Shown one piece after another: positions 26,001-34,549 of a stretch of DNA of 64,000 bases. The stretch's first letter is position 1; every line of letters starts with the position of its first letter. The stretch comes from Chloroflexota bacterium (GTDB lineage Bacteria; Chloroflexota; Dehalococcoidia; Tepidiformales; Tepidiformaceae). Made by a program: the position numbers and the translations under genes. A model generated the notes under the pieces. The model made no database searches, had not been told where the DNA came from, and worked only from the letters and a program-made list of their open reading frames with translations. The stretch is from NCBI GenBank assembly GCA_026705605.1, contig JAPPAK010000006.1, positions 62,001 through 126,000 of the forward strand, in the 5' to 3' direction.

Positions 26001-26756
26001 ATGGCGCGCCTCCGGCCGAAGCCCAAGTCCACCCCCGACGACCTGGCCTTCGGCGTGCACGCCTGCGAGCAGGCCCTGCGGCAGGGCGTGGCGAAGCGCC
26101 TCCTGCACGCCGAGGGCGCCTCCAACCGGCGCGTGGCCGCGCTGGTGGAGGAGGCGACGAACCAGGCGCTCCCCGTCGAGGCGGTCGAACCCGAGCGGCT
26201 CGATGAGCTGACGGGCGGGGGCGTGCACCAGGGCGTGCTCGTACGCCTGCGGCGGCTGCCGGCAGCCTCGATTCCCCGCAAGGCGACGGCCCCCTCGCTC
26301 GCCCTCGTGCTCGACGGCGTCACCGATCCCCAGAACACGGGCGCCGTGCTGCGCGTGGCCGTGGCGACGGGCGCCGAGGTGGTCGTCCTGCCGCCTCGGC
26401 GGGGCGTGGCCCTCACCCCCGGCGTCCATCGCGCAAGCGCGGGACTCAGTTTCCTGGCGCCCGTGGCTGCACCCCAGAACCTCGCTCGCGCGCTGGCGCA
26501 GCTCAAGGAGGCGGGCTACTGGGTGGTGGCCGCCTCCCCCGGCGAGGGCGCCGAGGATGCGACCGGCTTCGATTGGCCCGACTGCACGGCGCTGGTCCTG
26601 GGCGGGGAGGAACGCGGCGTGAGCCGCCTGCTGAACGAAACCAGCGACTTTCGCGTGCAGCTCCCCATGGACAGCCGCGTGGAGTCGCTCAACGTGGGGG
26701 TGGCCTGCGGCGCCCTGGCCTATCTCTGGCGCGCGCGCTGGCCCGCTAGAACGTGA
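26001..26756 (+). CDS. rlmB: TrmH/SpoU-family RNA 2'-O-methyltransferase, RlmB-like
   Basis: A 251-residue SPOUT methyltransferase. The N-terminal substrate-binding domain (DLAFGVHACEQALRQGVAKRLLHAEGA, DELTGGGVHQGVLVR) leads to the trefoil-knot catalytic domain with ALVLDGVTDPQNTGAVLRVAVATGAEVVVLP, ALVLGGEERGVSRL and LPMDSRVESLNVGVACGALAYLWR. These are motifs 1, 2 and 3 of SpoU enzymes. RlmB modifies G2251 of 23S rRNA. The exact target here is assumed. The ATG at 26001 removes a non-conserved extension. The end overlaps the next gene by 11 nt, tail to tail. Confidence 0.9.
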   Translation: MARLRPKPKSTPDDLAFGVHACEQALRQGVAKRLLHAEGASNRRVAALVEEATNQALPVEAVEPERLDELTGGGVHQGVLVRLRRLPAASIPRKATAPSLALVLDGVTDPQNTGAVLRVAVATGAEVVVLPPRRGVALTPGVHRASAGLSFLAPVAAPQNLARALAQLKEAGYWVVAASPGEGAEDATGFDWPDCTALVLGGEERGVSRLLNETSDFRVQLPMDSRVESLNVGVACGALAYLWRARWPART

Positions 26757-29082
26757 TCCGGCGGAGCTGCTCGCCGCTGATCACCCAGCCGAAGCCGCCG
26801 CGCATCGTGAAGGCCGTCAGGTTCTCCAGATCCGCGTGCCGGTACTGGCGCGCGAACGTCCCGTCCTCCGCGAGGATGACGATGCGGTCGGCGCTCGCGT
26901 CGAGGATGGCGATCTCGTTCGCGAAACCGCTCGTGTGCGGGGTGGCGGCCGCCGCCAGAGGCGTGTCGATGCCGGCCTGCGCGAGCAGCAACGTCAGTTC
27001 GCCGCTGTAGCGCCGGATCGAGCCGTCCGCGGCGGCCGTCAGGAGGACCCCTCCGTCCACCATGATGCGCCGGGCGTCCGCGAGCTCGGATCCCTGGTGC
27101 ACGACCACGGGGGCAAGGCTGAAGCCGGAAGGGCTGGCGGCGAAGCTGTAGACCGTCGCGTTGGGGGCATCGAGCACGAAGAGCCGGCCTTCGGCGAAGT
27201 ACATGTCGGTCACGGTGAGCCCGGCGGGCCGGGCGAACTCGATCTCGGCGACCCACCCCGCGTCGCTCCACGTCCACAGCCCTCCCCCCTCATCCATGAT
27301 CAGGAGGGCGGAACCGCCCGGGCGCGAGACATCGGCATAGGCGATGGCCACGGGCGTGAGTGGGGTCTCCTCCCCGGCGGCGAACACGGTCGCCTTCTTG
27401 CCCGTCGAGAGCGTAATGGAGATGACCTGGCCCCCGGCGGAGTCGAGCAGGTAGGCGTGCGAAGCGCTGACCACGAGCTGGCGCGCCGCAATCGGCGCTT
27501 CGCCGAACCCGCGGAGGTCGGCGAACGTGCGGACCTGCAGCGGCGTCGCGATCGCGTCGAGCGCCGCGAGCTCGCGGTCGGCCTGCCGCAGGAGGGGCTC
27601 CGCGAGGCTCGCGCCTCCGGCAAGCGCCGTGGCCTCCAGCAGGATGCCCCGCGCCCGCGTGAGCGCCGCGCGGCGCTGGTCCGGCTGGTCGATGGCGTTA
27701 GCGGTCGCGATCTCGCGCTCCGCCTCGTCGATGAGCTGGGAGAGGCGCGTCGTCTCGTCGCTCTCCAGCAATCCGGGCAGGACCGCCCAGGAAACGATAC
27801 CGGTGAGAAGCAGGATGGCCACCAGCCCGGCCAGCCAGGCGGGCGGCGAGAAGCCGCCACCCGCCGTCTGTGTGCGTCCGCCGGTCCGCATCCCTCCGCC
27901 CATGCTTCTGCGCGCCCGCACCACCACGCTGCCGGTGCGCGGCCCCGCGGCGAGGCTTCCGGAGGTGGGGACGTTGGTCGTGGCCGAGAGCTGCAGGCGC
28001 CGGTCGGCGGCGAGCTGGCTGACGGGCGCGACCCCCGTGTGGTGCGAAGCCACCGGGGGCGCGGGTGGCTGGCGCACGTGCGCCACCTGCCGGAAGAAGC
28101 TGTGGCCTTCGCCGGCGCGGGGGGTGGCGGAGGGAAGCTGGGGGATCGGGCCGCTGTCGCCGGCGGCCCGGCGCAGGGGCGGCAGCTCCTGCGCCTCGGC
28201 CAGGGGAGTCGCCTGCGGCAGCTCTGCATCGACCCGCGACCGGGCGTCGACATCCTCGAGGCGCCTGCGTGCGACATCGAGAGCGGAGGCTTCGGGGCTG
28301 CTCTCGACGAAGAGGCTGGGCTGGAAGTCCCGGGAGGAGCCGCCGGCGGGCGCCTCGCCGCCGATGATGGGTCCCTCGTCCACCAGCTCGATCTCGGCGG
28401 GAGGAGGCGGGGGCGGCAGGATCTCCTCGCCTGCCTCCGGAACCCCCACGAGCAGGACGGCCGCATCGCGCAGGTGCGTAATGCGACGGTAGAGGTTGGG
28501 CAGCACCTCCGGCAGCGAGCGACTGAGGATGTCCGCCAGCGCATCTTCGCTCAGCGATTCGGTGACGTTGGTCGTGACCAGCAGGACGCGGTCGCCCGGG
28601 GCGAGCGTGAGCGACGTGAGCTGGGGCTGGCCCGGTTCGAGGCCGTTCATCGGCTCGGCGTGCTCGTCGTCGGGTTCGTGAAGGGTAAGCGCCTCTCCGG
28701 AGGCGTGGAGGATGCTCGCGGGGCCGCGCGTGGCAAGCACGATGCGGTCGCCCTGTCGGGCGAGACACCCGAGGCCCAATCCCACGCGATGCTGCGAGAC
28801 GCTGCGGGTGTTCCAGTCCATCAGGGAGCGCTGGGCCTCGCCGTAGATGGCGATGAGCGCCCCCGTGAGGCTCAGGTTGAGCGTCTTCCAGGTGCGTTCC
28901 GCCTGCGAGACGAGGTGGCCGGCGTACTCGTGGGCGGCAGGCGTCGTGCCCTCCGCCAGGGCGAATAGCTCACAGCGCTCCACCCCGGTCCCGTTCCCCT
29001 CGGCGATGCCGATAGTGGCCCCGCGCTCCTGGGGTTCGTGGGCGACGATCGCGAACTGGCCGATCTGCAAGGCGTCGTTCAC
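26746..29082 (-). CDS. PP2C-like/beta-propeller membrane protein
   Basis: A 778-residue protein in three parts. Residues 1 to about 225 resemble a degenerate PP2C/SpoIIE phosphatase fold (QFAIVAHEPQERGATIGIAEGNG, LGLGCLARQGDRIVLATRGPASILH, LTLAPGDRVLLVTTNVTESLSEDALADIL). A proline-rich disordered stretch and one membrane span (WLAGLVAILLLTGIVSWAVLPGLL) follow. The last 300 residues form a coiled-coil segment plus a six-bladed propeller-like region. The metal-binding aspartates of PP2C are not evident, so it may sense rather than catalyse. The GTG at 29082 fits the start of the fold. Confidence 0.6.
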   Translation of the reverse strand: MNDALQIGQFAIVAHEPQERGATIGIAEGNGTGVERCELFALAEGTTPAAHEYAGHLVSQAERTWKTLNLSLTGALIAIYGEAQRSLMDWNTRSVSQHRVGLGLGCLARQGDRIVLATRGPASILHASGEALTLHEPDDEHAEPMNGLEPGQPQLTSLTLAPGDRVLLVTTNVTESLSEDALADILSRSLPEVLPNLYRRITHLRDAAVLLVGVPEAGEEILPPPPPPAEIELVDEGPIIGGEAPAGGSSRDFQPSLFVESSPEASALDVARRRLEDVDARSRVDAELPQATPLAEAQELPPLRRAAGDSGPIPQLPSATPRAGEGHSFFRQVAHVRQPPAPPVASHHTGVAPVSQLAADRRLQLSATTNVPTSGSLAAGPRTGSVVVRARRSMGGGMRTGGRTQTAGGGFSPPAWLAGLVAILLLTGIVSWAVLPGLLESDETTRLSQLIDEAEREIATANAIDQPDQRRAALTRARGILLEATALAGGASLAEPLLRQADRELAALDAIATPLQVRTFADLRGFGEAPIAARQLVVSASHAYLLDSAGGQVISITLSTGKKATVFAAGEETPLTPVAIAYADVSRPGGSALLIMDEGGGLWTWSDAGWVAEIEFARPAGLTVTDMYFAEGRLFVLDAPNATVYSFAASPSGFSLAPVVVHQGSELADARRIMVDGGVLLTAAADGSIRRYSGELTLLLAQAGIDTPLAAAATPHTSGFANEIAILDASADRIVILAEDGTFARQYRHADLENLTAFTMRGGFGWVISGEQLRRITF

Positions 29083-29299
29083 GGCTGCCTCCCGCAGCAA
29101 GCACTCCCGGCCCGGGAAGGCGCCCGCTCGCCCGGGCCGCCCCGCCTGGGCACGGCACAATGCTCTGTCGCCGGACTATACGATGCCCCCACGCCAGCCA
29201 GAGGGCCCGGCATGCGATTTCGGCCATAAATTCCTGGCCGCCTGACACGACCGGGTCAGTCTTCCAGCGAGACGCGTCCCCGCCCGACGGGTGCGGCCC

Positions 29300-30247
29300 C
29301 TACTGCTCCCTCGCCAGCGCTCCCAGCAGCTCGATCGTGCGGTCGGCGGCAGCGCCGTCACCCTCGAGGCGGATCACGCCCGCCAGCATCTCGTTGACGC
29401 CGGACGAGGGCAGCGCGCGGACGCGCTCGGCGACGGCTTCCTCGGAGCCCTGGATGACAAGCGCGTCCGACATCGCCCGCGAGAACGTGCCGTCCTCGGC
29501 CTCCGGGAAACCCGCGTCCTGCCACATGGCGGAGTAGTACGGCAGCCTCGGGTAGAAGCCGAGCTGCTGCTGCGCCGCCTCCCAGACGGCATCCGCATCC
29601 TCCGAGACCACGATGGGAACGTGCGCCACGAGGGCCGGTCGCTCCCTGCCGGCCGACTGCGCTCCTTCGTCCATGGCGGGCACGGCCACGCGCTGCAGGT
29701 GCGGCAGCGGACTCACCCAGGAGATGGCGCCATCGGCCAGCTCGCCGCAGAGCCGGTAGGCGTTCGGCCGCAGGGCCGAGGCGAGCACCTTCACCTGCGT
29801 GGGCGACTGCAGCTGCGCCTCGCAGTGCAGACGCTCGCCGTGATACTCGACGGAGCCTTCCTTGAGGATGGCGTTCAGGATCGTCAGGTACTCGCGCAGG
29901 TGCTGGAGGGGGCGCACGAAGTCGAAGCTGTACGTCGCCTCCACGGCGGGCTTGTGGCTCGGGCCAATGCCGAGCTTCAGCCTGCCCGGAGCCAGCTGAT
30001 CGACCACCACCGCGCCCTGCACGAGGGCCAGCGGGTGGCGGGGGAAGGTGGGGATGATCGAGGTGCCGAACCCGATCTGGTCGGTGTTGCCCGCAGCCGC
30101 TGCGAAGACGGCGAGGGGGTCGGGGGCGGGGCCGCCGCTCGTGAGCCAGGCCGTGTTCACGCCTGCCCGATCCGCCGCCACGATGCCATCGATGAGGCCG
30201 CTGGCATCGCGCGCGAGGATGTGGGTTCCGATTGTCAGGTTCTGCAC
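29300..30247 (-). CDS. LLM-class F420-dependent oxidoreductase
   Basis: A 315-residue luciferase-like monooxygenase-fold protein: DGIVAADRAGVNTAWLTSGG, IGFGTSIIPTFPRHPLALVQGAVVVDQLAPGRLKLGIGPSH, LREYLTILNAILKEGSVEYHGERL and ADGAISWVSPLPHLQRVAVPAM. These blocks fit the F420-binding branch related to methylene-H4MPT reductase. The substrate is unknown. If correct, the organism makes cofactor F420. The GTG at 30247 starts just before the TIGTHILARDASGLID strand. The gene is divergent from the small holin-like pair. Confidence 0.85.
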   Translation of the reverse strand: MQNLTIGTHILARDASGLIDGIVAADRAGVNTAWLTSGGPAPDPLAVFAAAAGNTDQIGFGTSIIPTFPRHPLALVQGAVVVDQLAPGRLKLGIGPSHKPAVEATYSFDFVRPLQHLREYLTILNAILKEGSVEYHGERLHCEAQLQSPTQVKVLASALRPNAYRLCGELADGAISWVSPLPHLQRVAVPAMDEGAQSAGRERPALVAHVPIVVSEDADAVWEAAQQQLGFYPRLPYYSAMWQDAGFPEAEDGTFSRAMSDALVIQGSEEAVAERVRALPSSGVNEMLAGVIRLEGDGAAADRTIELLGALAREQ

Positions 30248-30385
30248 GCTGTTTCTCCCGGCGCCCGGCTCGGGCGCGCGGGGACGATACCACGCACGGC
30301 CTCCCCGCTTCCCCGGCGACACGCACCCCTCGGGACTCCCCCGCCGCGCGCCCATCCTCGCCCGACACCTTCCGAGGAGGATGGA

Positions 30386-30526
30386 ATGCGAACGTTTCTC
30401 TTGAGCTACGCGATGACGGTGGGCGTGCTCCTGCGCGCCGGCGCCGGGCTCGCCCTGCACGGCCTCCTGCGTCCTCGCAGCGACTGCGCTATCGAGCACG
30501 CCACCGGCCGGGTGGCGCGCGCATGA
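30386..30526 (+). CDS. 46-residue single-span membrane peptide
   Basis: A 46-residue peptide with one hydrophobic segment (FLLSYAMTVGVLLRAGAGLALHGLL) preceded by a strong GAGGAGG site 5 nt before the ATG. Its stop overlaps the start of the next small membrane gene (ATGA), so the two are translated together. I do not recognise a family. A holin accessory or antiholin is possible because of the partner. Confidence 0.55.
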   Translation: MRTFLLSYAMTVGVLLRAGAGLALHGLLRPRSDCAIEHATGRVARA

Positions 30527-30759
30527 CCAGCGCGCAGATCGCGGTCGGTCGCAACATCGTCAACGTCATCTCCGTGCTCGCGCTCGTGCTTGTGGTCTCG
30601 CTCGTGGGCCTCATCGCCCTCGGCGCGGTCGATGGCGACGCGGGCGTACGTGGCACCCTGACCCACGTACTGGAGACGGTCCTGGGCGTCTTCGTCGGGC
30701 TCGCCGCCGGCCGCCTCGCCGGCACCGCCACCGGCAAGCCCACGTCCTCGGGCAGCTAG
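30523..30759 (+). CDS. Holin-like two-helix small membrane protein
   Basis: A 78-residue protein with two membrane helices (NVISVLALVLVVSLVGLIAL and VLETVLGVFVGLAAGRLAG) joined by a short loop and ending in a small hydrophilic tail. Size, topology and the paired upstream peptide fit phage holins, which open the membrane for lysis. The sequence is too short to prove this. It lies between an LLM oxidoreductase and an MBL hydrolase, with no endolysin next to it. Confidence 0.5.
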   Translation: MTSAQIAVGRNIVNVISVLALVLVVSLVGLIALGAVDGDAGVRGTLTHVLETVLGVFVGLAAGRLAGTATGKPTSSGS

Positions 30760-30851
30760 GGAACGGTGGGGCGCCGCTCCCTGGGTGTCGCCCCGCTGAC
30801 TCCCTCCGCCCGGTACCCTTGGCGCCAACACCCACAACAGGGGAGGACGCC

Positions 30852-31496
30852 ATGGAGAAGCTGGTCGATGGCGATCTCGGGATCGTGCGGGCTGGGCCCG
30901 CCGGATTCGGCAACAACATCTACATCGTGATCGACGAGGCGTCTCGCGAGGCCGCTTTCATCGACGCTCCCGACGAGGTCGAGAAGAGCATCGCCGCCGT
31001 CGAGTTCGCGGGCATCGAGCCCTCCACCATCCTGCTGACCCACTCGCACCCGGACCACACGGCCAGCATCGTCGCGCTCAAGGAGCGCTACGGCTGCCGG
31101 CTCATCGCCGACCCGGCAGAGCCCTGGATCCCCGAGGGCACGCTCGATGAAGTCATTACCGACGGCGACACCGTGAAGGTCGGCGGCATCACCTTCGACG
31201 TCGTTTCCATCCCCGGCCACACGCCCGCGAGCACGGCCTTCATCCACGGCGCCCACGCCTTCGTCGGCGACACCCTCTTCCCAGGCGGCCCCGGCCACTC
31301 CCGCTCGAACGAGCTCTTCCAGCAAGAGGTCGCGTCCATCACCACGCGCCTCTACGCCCTTCCCGACGACACGACCGTCTGGCCGGGCCACGGCGGCAAC
31401 ACGACGATCGGCGCCAGCAAGGCCGAATACGAGGTGTTCGCCTCCCGCGACCACGCCCCCGACCTGCACGGCGACGTCCTCTGGCTGGAGTCGTAG
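30852..31496 (+). CDS. MBL-fold metallo-hydrolase, glyoxalase II-like
   Basis: A 214-residue metallo-beta-lactamase-fold protein. The metal-binding motif is LLTHSHPDHTASI. Later metal ligands fall in VSIPGHTPASTAF, FVGDTLFPGG and VWPGHGGNTTIG. This is the glyoxalase II/hydroxyacylglutathione hydrolase-like subgroup, and the substrate is unknown. The ATG is preceded by GGGAGGAC. Hairpin array R2 starts at the base after its TAG stop. Confidence 0.9.
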   Translation: MEKLVDGDLGIVRAGPAGFGNNIYIVIDEASREAAFIDAPDEVEKSIAAVEFAGIEPSTILLTHSHPDHTASIVALKERYGCRLIADPAEPWIPEGTLDEVITDGDTVKVGGITFDVVSIPGHTPASTAFIHGAHAFVGDTLFPGGPGHSRSNELFQQEVASITTRLYALPDDTTVWPGHGGNTTIGASKAEYEVFASRDHAPDLHGDVLWLES

Positions 31497-31532
31497 GAAA
31501 GCGCTCGCTTCGCTCGCTGAGTGGAGCGCTCC
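31497..31532 (+). repeat. Hairpin module R2
   Basis: One and a third units of the R family: GAAAGCGCTCGCTTCGCTCG, then CTGAGT, then GGAGCGCTCC. It starts directly after the TAG stop of the MBL gene. Bases 31500-31532 are repeated exactly, in inverted orientation, at 32346-32378 (R3), on the other side of the NYN nuclease gene. Confidence 0.85.
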
Positions 31533-31538
31533 CTGCTG

Positions 31539-31645
31539 TTGCTGCTTCCAGCCTTGTGCGGGTACACTCGACTCACCAACCCGGCAGCGTTGCTGTTACG
31601 GGAAGCCGCCCTTCTCGCTCATGCTGAGAGGGCGGCCCTTTTTGT
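31539..31645 (+). ncRNA. Candidate small structured RNA with own promoter and terminator
   Basis: A promoter-like pair TTGCTG (31539-31544), 18-bp spacer, TACACT (31563-31568) predicts a start near 31575. Two hairpins follow: 31580-31602 (CCCGGCAGC/GCTGTTACGGG, imperfect) and 31605-31636 (GCCGCCCT.CTC/GAGAGGGCGGC). The second is followed by CCTTTTTG, a good intrinsic terminator on the plus strand. The nearest upstream gene ends 43 bp before the promoter, so a free RNA of about 70 nt is plausible. It runs convergent to the NYN gene. It could instead be a terminator for the MBL gene only. Confidence 0.45.
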
Positions 31646-32304
31646 TAGGACCACTCGGTCGGGCGCTCAACACTGATGCCGGCCACGCCGGTAACCCGGT
31701 CTGGCAACTGGCTGTCCCTTAGCGCGCTCCGCTCGACGGCAATCGATGCACGAGCCGCCTCTCCGAGGACGGCGGAGCGCCTTGCCGGTGGAAAGGCTAC
31801 GACCACCCGTTTGCCGTAGCGCTCACGAACAGCTAACAGAGCGCTTGTCAGATCGCTATCCCCGGACACAAGGATCGCGGTGTCGAACGCGTCCGCGTGA
31901 GCATCACAGAGGAGCTCCACGGCGATGTTCACGTCGGTCATTTTCTCCTCGTAGCCGCCTCCTCTTCTGGGCATGAAGTACCCGTAGTGGATCGACAGGT
32001 TGGGCAGTGTGGCGAGGGCTTCGAGGTAAGTGTTCTGGCGATTCGGCTTGTCGGGGTCATCGGGTGCTGACAAGACGCGGGCGGTGAAATACCGGACGAA
32101 CGCCAGACTCTGGCCGGGGCGGAGCAACCGCCCCGCGAGTGTTCGCACGTCGAGCCAGTAGTAGCGCCTCCAGCCCTTGTCTCTGAGGCCGTAGAAGAGA
32201 TTGAACCCGTCGATGTACACGGCGACACGAGTTGGCAGCCCTGTGTGTTGCTGCAACTGTGGTTCACCCACGAGCATCAGCGTACCGGTAACGGTTGCAC
32301 TCAC
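31645..32304 (-). CDS. NYN-domain (LabA/DUF88-like) nuclease
   Basis: A 219-residue PIN-like RNase of the NYN family. Acidic residues fall in [66 protein letters not shown] and [12 protein letters not shown], which matches the DGxN...TDV...SGDSD signature. The first frame start is GTG at 32304, and an ATG at 32277 is an alternative. The gene and the candidate small RNA beside it are bracketed by exact inverted copies of a 33-bp repeat (R2, R3), as if the segment were a unit inserted between the MBL and folE genes. Confidence 0.88.
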   Translation of the reverse strand: MSATVTGTLMLVGEPQLQQHTGLPTRVAVYIDGFNLFYGLRDKGWRRYYWLDVRTLAGRLLRPGQSLAFVRYFTARVLSAPDDPDKPNRQNTYLEALATLPNLSIHYGYFMPRRGGGYEEKMTDVNIAVELLCDAHADAFDTAILVSGDSDLTSALLAVRERYGKRVVVAFPPARRSAVLGEAARASIAVERSALRDSQLPDRVTGVAGISVERPTEWS

Positions 32305-32345
32305 ACAATGTGGTCACTGCTACCCAGCAACGTGCGCGCAAGCGC

Positions 32346-32378
32346 GGAGCGCTCCACTCAGCGAGCGAAGCGAGCGCT
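32346..32378 (-). repeat. Hairpin module R3 (inverted copy of R2)
   Basis: An exact 33-bp inverted repeat of 31500-31532, including the CTGAGTGGAGCGCTCC end, located between the divergent NYN and folE genes. Unlike the other R arrays it does not follow a stop codon. Confidence 0.85.
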
Positions 32379-32419
32379 CGTCTCGCCAGCGACGCGCGAT
32401 TCCCGTACGATCCGCGCTT

Positions 32420-33004
32420 ATGGCAATCGTTTCGGAGTCGGGGATCGACCAGGCGCGCGTACGCTCGGCCGTCGTGCAGATGCTCGAAGCGATCGGGGAA
32501 GACCCCGGCCGCGAGGGTCTACTCGATACGCCCCGGCGCATCGCCGAGATGTACGCCGAGATCTTCCAAGGGCTCTACGAGGACCCTGCCGCGTTCCTCA
32601 AGGTCGGCTTCGAGGTCGCGCACGATGAGATGGTCATCCTGCGCAACATCCCCTTCTACAGCGTGTGCGAGCACCACCTGCTCCCCTTCCACGGCGAGGC
32701 GCACGTGGGCTACCTCCCCGACGGCCGGGTCGTCGGCATCAGCAAGCTCGCGCGTGTGGTGGAGTCCTTCGCGCGGCGGCCCCAGATTCAGGAGCGCCTC
32801 ACGAGCCAGGTGGCCGAGGCCGTCATCGGAGCGCTCGAGGCGGACGGCGTCGCGGTCGTCGTCGAGGCCGAGCACCTGTGCATGACCATGCGCGGCGTGC
32901 GCAAACCCGGCAGCCGCATGGTCACGAGCGCGATGCGCGGGCAGTTCAAGCGATCGAGCGTGACTCGCTCCGAGTTCCTCGCGCTCGTCCACGGCTCCTC
33001 CTAG
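32420..33004 (+). CDS. folE: GTP cyclohydrolase I
   Basis: GTP cyclohydrolase I opens GTP to dihydroneopterin triphosphate, the first step to folate. The 194 residues carry [78 protein letters not shown] and [29 protein letters not shown]. The zinc ligands Cys (VCEHH), His and the later Cys are all present. The ATG at 32420 follows a TACGAT box by 8 nt. The upstream frame crosses repeat R3 and was rejected. Confidence 0.96.
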   Translation: MAIVSESGIDQARVRSAVVQMLEAIGEDPGREGLLDTPRRIAEMYAEIFQGLYEDPAAFLKVGFEVAHDEMVILRNIPFYSVCEHHLLPFHGEAHVGYLPDGRVVGISKLARVVESFARRPQIQERLTSQVAEAVIGALEADGVAVVVEAEHLCMTMRGVRKPGSRMVTSAMRGQFKRSSVTRSEFLALVHGSS

Positions 33005-33010
33005 GCGGCC

Positions 33011-34054
33011 ATGTCCGACGCGCCAGACGGTGGCGAACCCGTCTTTGAGGACGGGCCATTGCCCCTCATCACCTCCGAACGGTTCGAGGCGCTCGCATCT
33101 GAGTGGGCCGAGTTGCACCGCTCGACTCCCCCCGCCCTGCCGTTCTCCCACCCCATCTGGCACGAAGCCTGGCTGCGCCACTGCGGCGCCGGCGCCTTTC
33201 CGGTGTTCCTCGCCCTCCGATCGCCCACTGGCGAAGAGAGCGAGTCGCCCCTGATGGGCGTTATCCCCCTTGATGTCGGGGGCGCGGAGCCGCGCTTCCT
33301 CGGCGACCCGGACCTGAGCGACCACTCCGGGGCGCTGATCGCACCGGGGCAGGAGGCGGGGGCGGCCGCCGCGCTCATCGAGTGGCTCATGGAGGACCTG
33401 TCGCCGGGATTCGAGGCGTGGGGACTGCCGGAAGCCGGCCGCCTCCGCCCCGCCCTCCTTGCCGCCGCCGCACGCTACGGCTGGACGGCAAGCGAGGAGC
33501 CCGAAGCCGTCACCCCGACCGTCGAGCTGCCGGAGACATGGGAGGCGTACGTAGCCGCGCTGCCCAAGAAGTACCGCCACGAGCTGCGCCGCAAGCTCCG
33601 CAATCTCGAACGTGCGGGCGACGTTGCGTTCGAGTCCGCCACCGCCCCGGGGGAGGTGGCGGAGGTGGTCGAGGGGCTGCTCGGGATGATGCGCGAGAGC
33701 CGCGAGGAGAAGGCCGCCTTCCTCACGCCCGAGCGCGAGGCCTTCTTCCGCGACCTCGCGACCGGGCTCAGCGAGCACGGGCTCGCGCGCATCGCCACGC
33801 TCACCTTCGACGGCCAGCCCGCCGCGCGCATCTTCGCCCTGGAAGGCGGCGGCGCGACGATGCTCTACAACAGCGGCTTCGACCCGTCCCTCTCGCAGCT
33901 CGCCGTGGGCCTGCTGTCGAAGGCCCTGCTCGTGCGCGACGCCATCGAGCGTGACCGCAGCGCCGTCGACTTCCTGCGCGGCACCGAACCGTACAAGCGC
34001 CACCTCGGCGGCCGGCCCCGCGACATCGTCATCGTGCGTCTGTCGGGGGCGTGA
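33011..34054 (+). CDS. FemAB/CelD-like (BioF2) acetyltransferase
   Basis: A 347-residue double-GNAT protein of the BioF2/CelD group. It shows FSHPIWHEAWLRHCGAGAFPVFLALR at the N-terminus, AYVAALPKKYRHELRRKLRNLERAGDVAFE, the signature of this group, and ATLTFDGQPAARIFALEGGGATMLYNSGFDPSLSQLAVGLLSKALLVRDAIERDRSAVDFLRGTEPYKRHLG at the end. These enzymes often act in polysaccharide or wall synthesis, and the substrate is unknown. It starts 6 bp after folE. Confidence 0.85.
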   Translation: MSDAPDGGEPVFEDGPLPLITSERFEALASEWAELHRSTPPALPFSHPIWHEAWLRHCGAGAFPVFLALRSPTGEESESPLMGVIPLDVGGAEPRFLGDPDLSDHSGALIAPGQEAGAAAALIEWLMEDLSPGFEAWGLPEAGRLRPALLAAAARYGWTASEEPEAVTPTVELPETWEAYVAALPKKYRHELRRKLRNLERAGDVAFESATAPGEVAEVVEGLLGMMRESREEKAAFLTPEREAFFRDLATGLSEHGLARIATLTFDGQPAARIFALEGGGATMLYNSGFDPSLSQLAVGLLSKALLVRDAIERDRSAVDFLRGTEPYKRHLGGRPRDIVIVRLSGA

Positions 34055-34057
34055 CCT

Positions 34058-34549
34058 CTAGGTGAGTCTGTTGATGGGCGCTATACGTTCCCGCCTGATC
34101 AGTGCATCTGCTGAGAGCGATTCATGCCGGGCAAGTTCGCCGATTCTGGTCCACAAGCTGTCGGGCGTGGCTGACGGCTTGTTCAGCACCCAGAGCTGAG
34201 CCCTTCGACGGTCCAATTGCCGCACGATCTGTGGTGCATGGATCATCAACAGCCCCGCCGCCACGAACGGGTCGTTGTTGGTTCCGCGGAAGACGACGAG
34301 TGTCAGTCGCGTCTGTCTGAGGACGACCATCTCCTTGGCCTGGTTCAGCATCCCCGCATCGAGGGTGATGAGGCCGTCCGCGCCGCCGCGACGCCTAATC
34401 TCCCGGAGCACCTCCCAGTCCTCGTGGTCCCTGATGAGGTCGGGATGAACGTCGCGCAAGGGACGGAGGTCAATATCGGGCAGGTCGGGGATTGAGGGAT
34501 TGGGGAAGTCCTGGTCCAGCAGGAACAAGGCCTTCCGGGGACGGGTCAC
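34058..34549 (-). CDS. PIN-like/DUF5615-type putative toxin
   Basis: A 163-residue protein. ALFLLDQDFPNP at the N-terminus and LITLDAGMLNQAKEMVVLRQTRLTLVVFRG in the middle place acidic residues as in the PIN-like DUF5615 nucleases. It is longer than the usual 110-120 residues. The gene overlaps its DUF433 partner by 4 nt (ATGA). DUF5615-DUF433 pairs are predicted toxin-antitoxin systems. Function inferred from family pairing. Confidence 0.75.
   Translation of the reverse strand: MTRPRKALFLLDQDFPNPSIPDLPDIDLRPLRDVHPDLIRDHEDWEVLREIRRRGGADGLITLDAGMLNQAKEMVVLRQTRLTLVVFRGTNNDPFVAAGLLMIHAPQIVRQLDRRRAQLWVLNKPSATPDSLWTRIGELARHESLSADALIRRERIAPINRLT

Noticed and set aside
29221..29240. Short inverted repeat CGGCCA...TGGCCG as a terminator for the LLM gene
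   Set aside because: Only six base pairs with an 8-nt loop and no T run on either strand.
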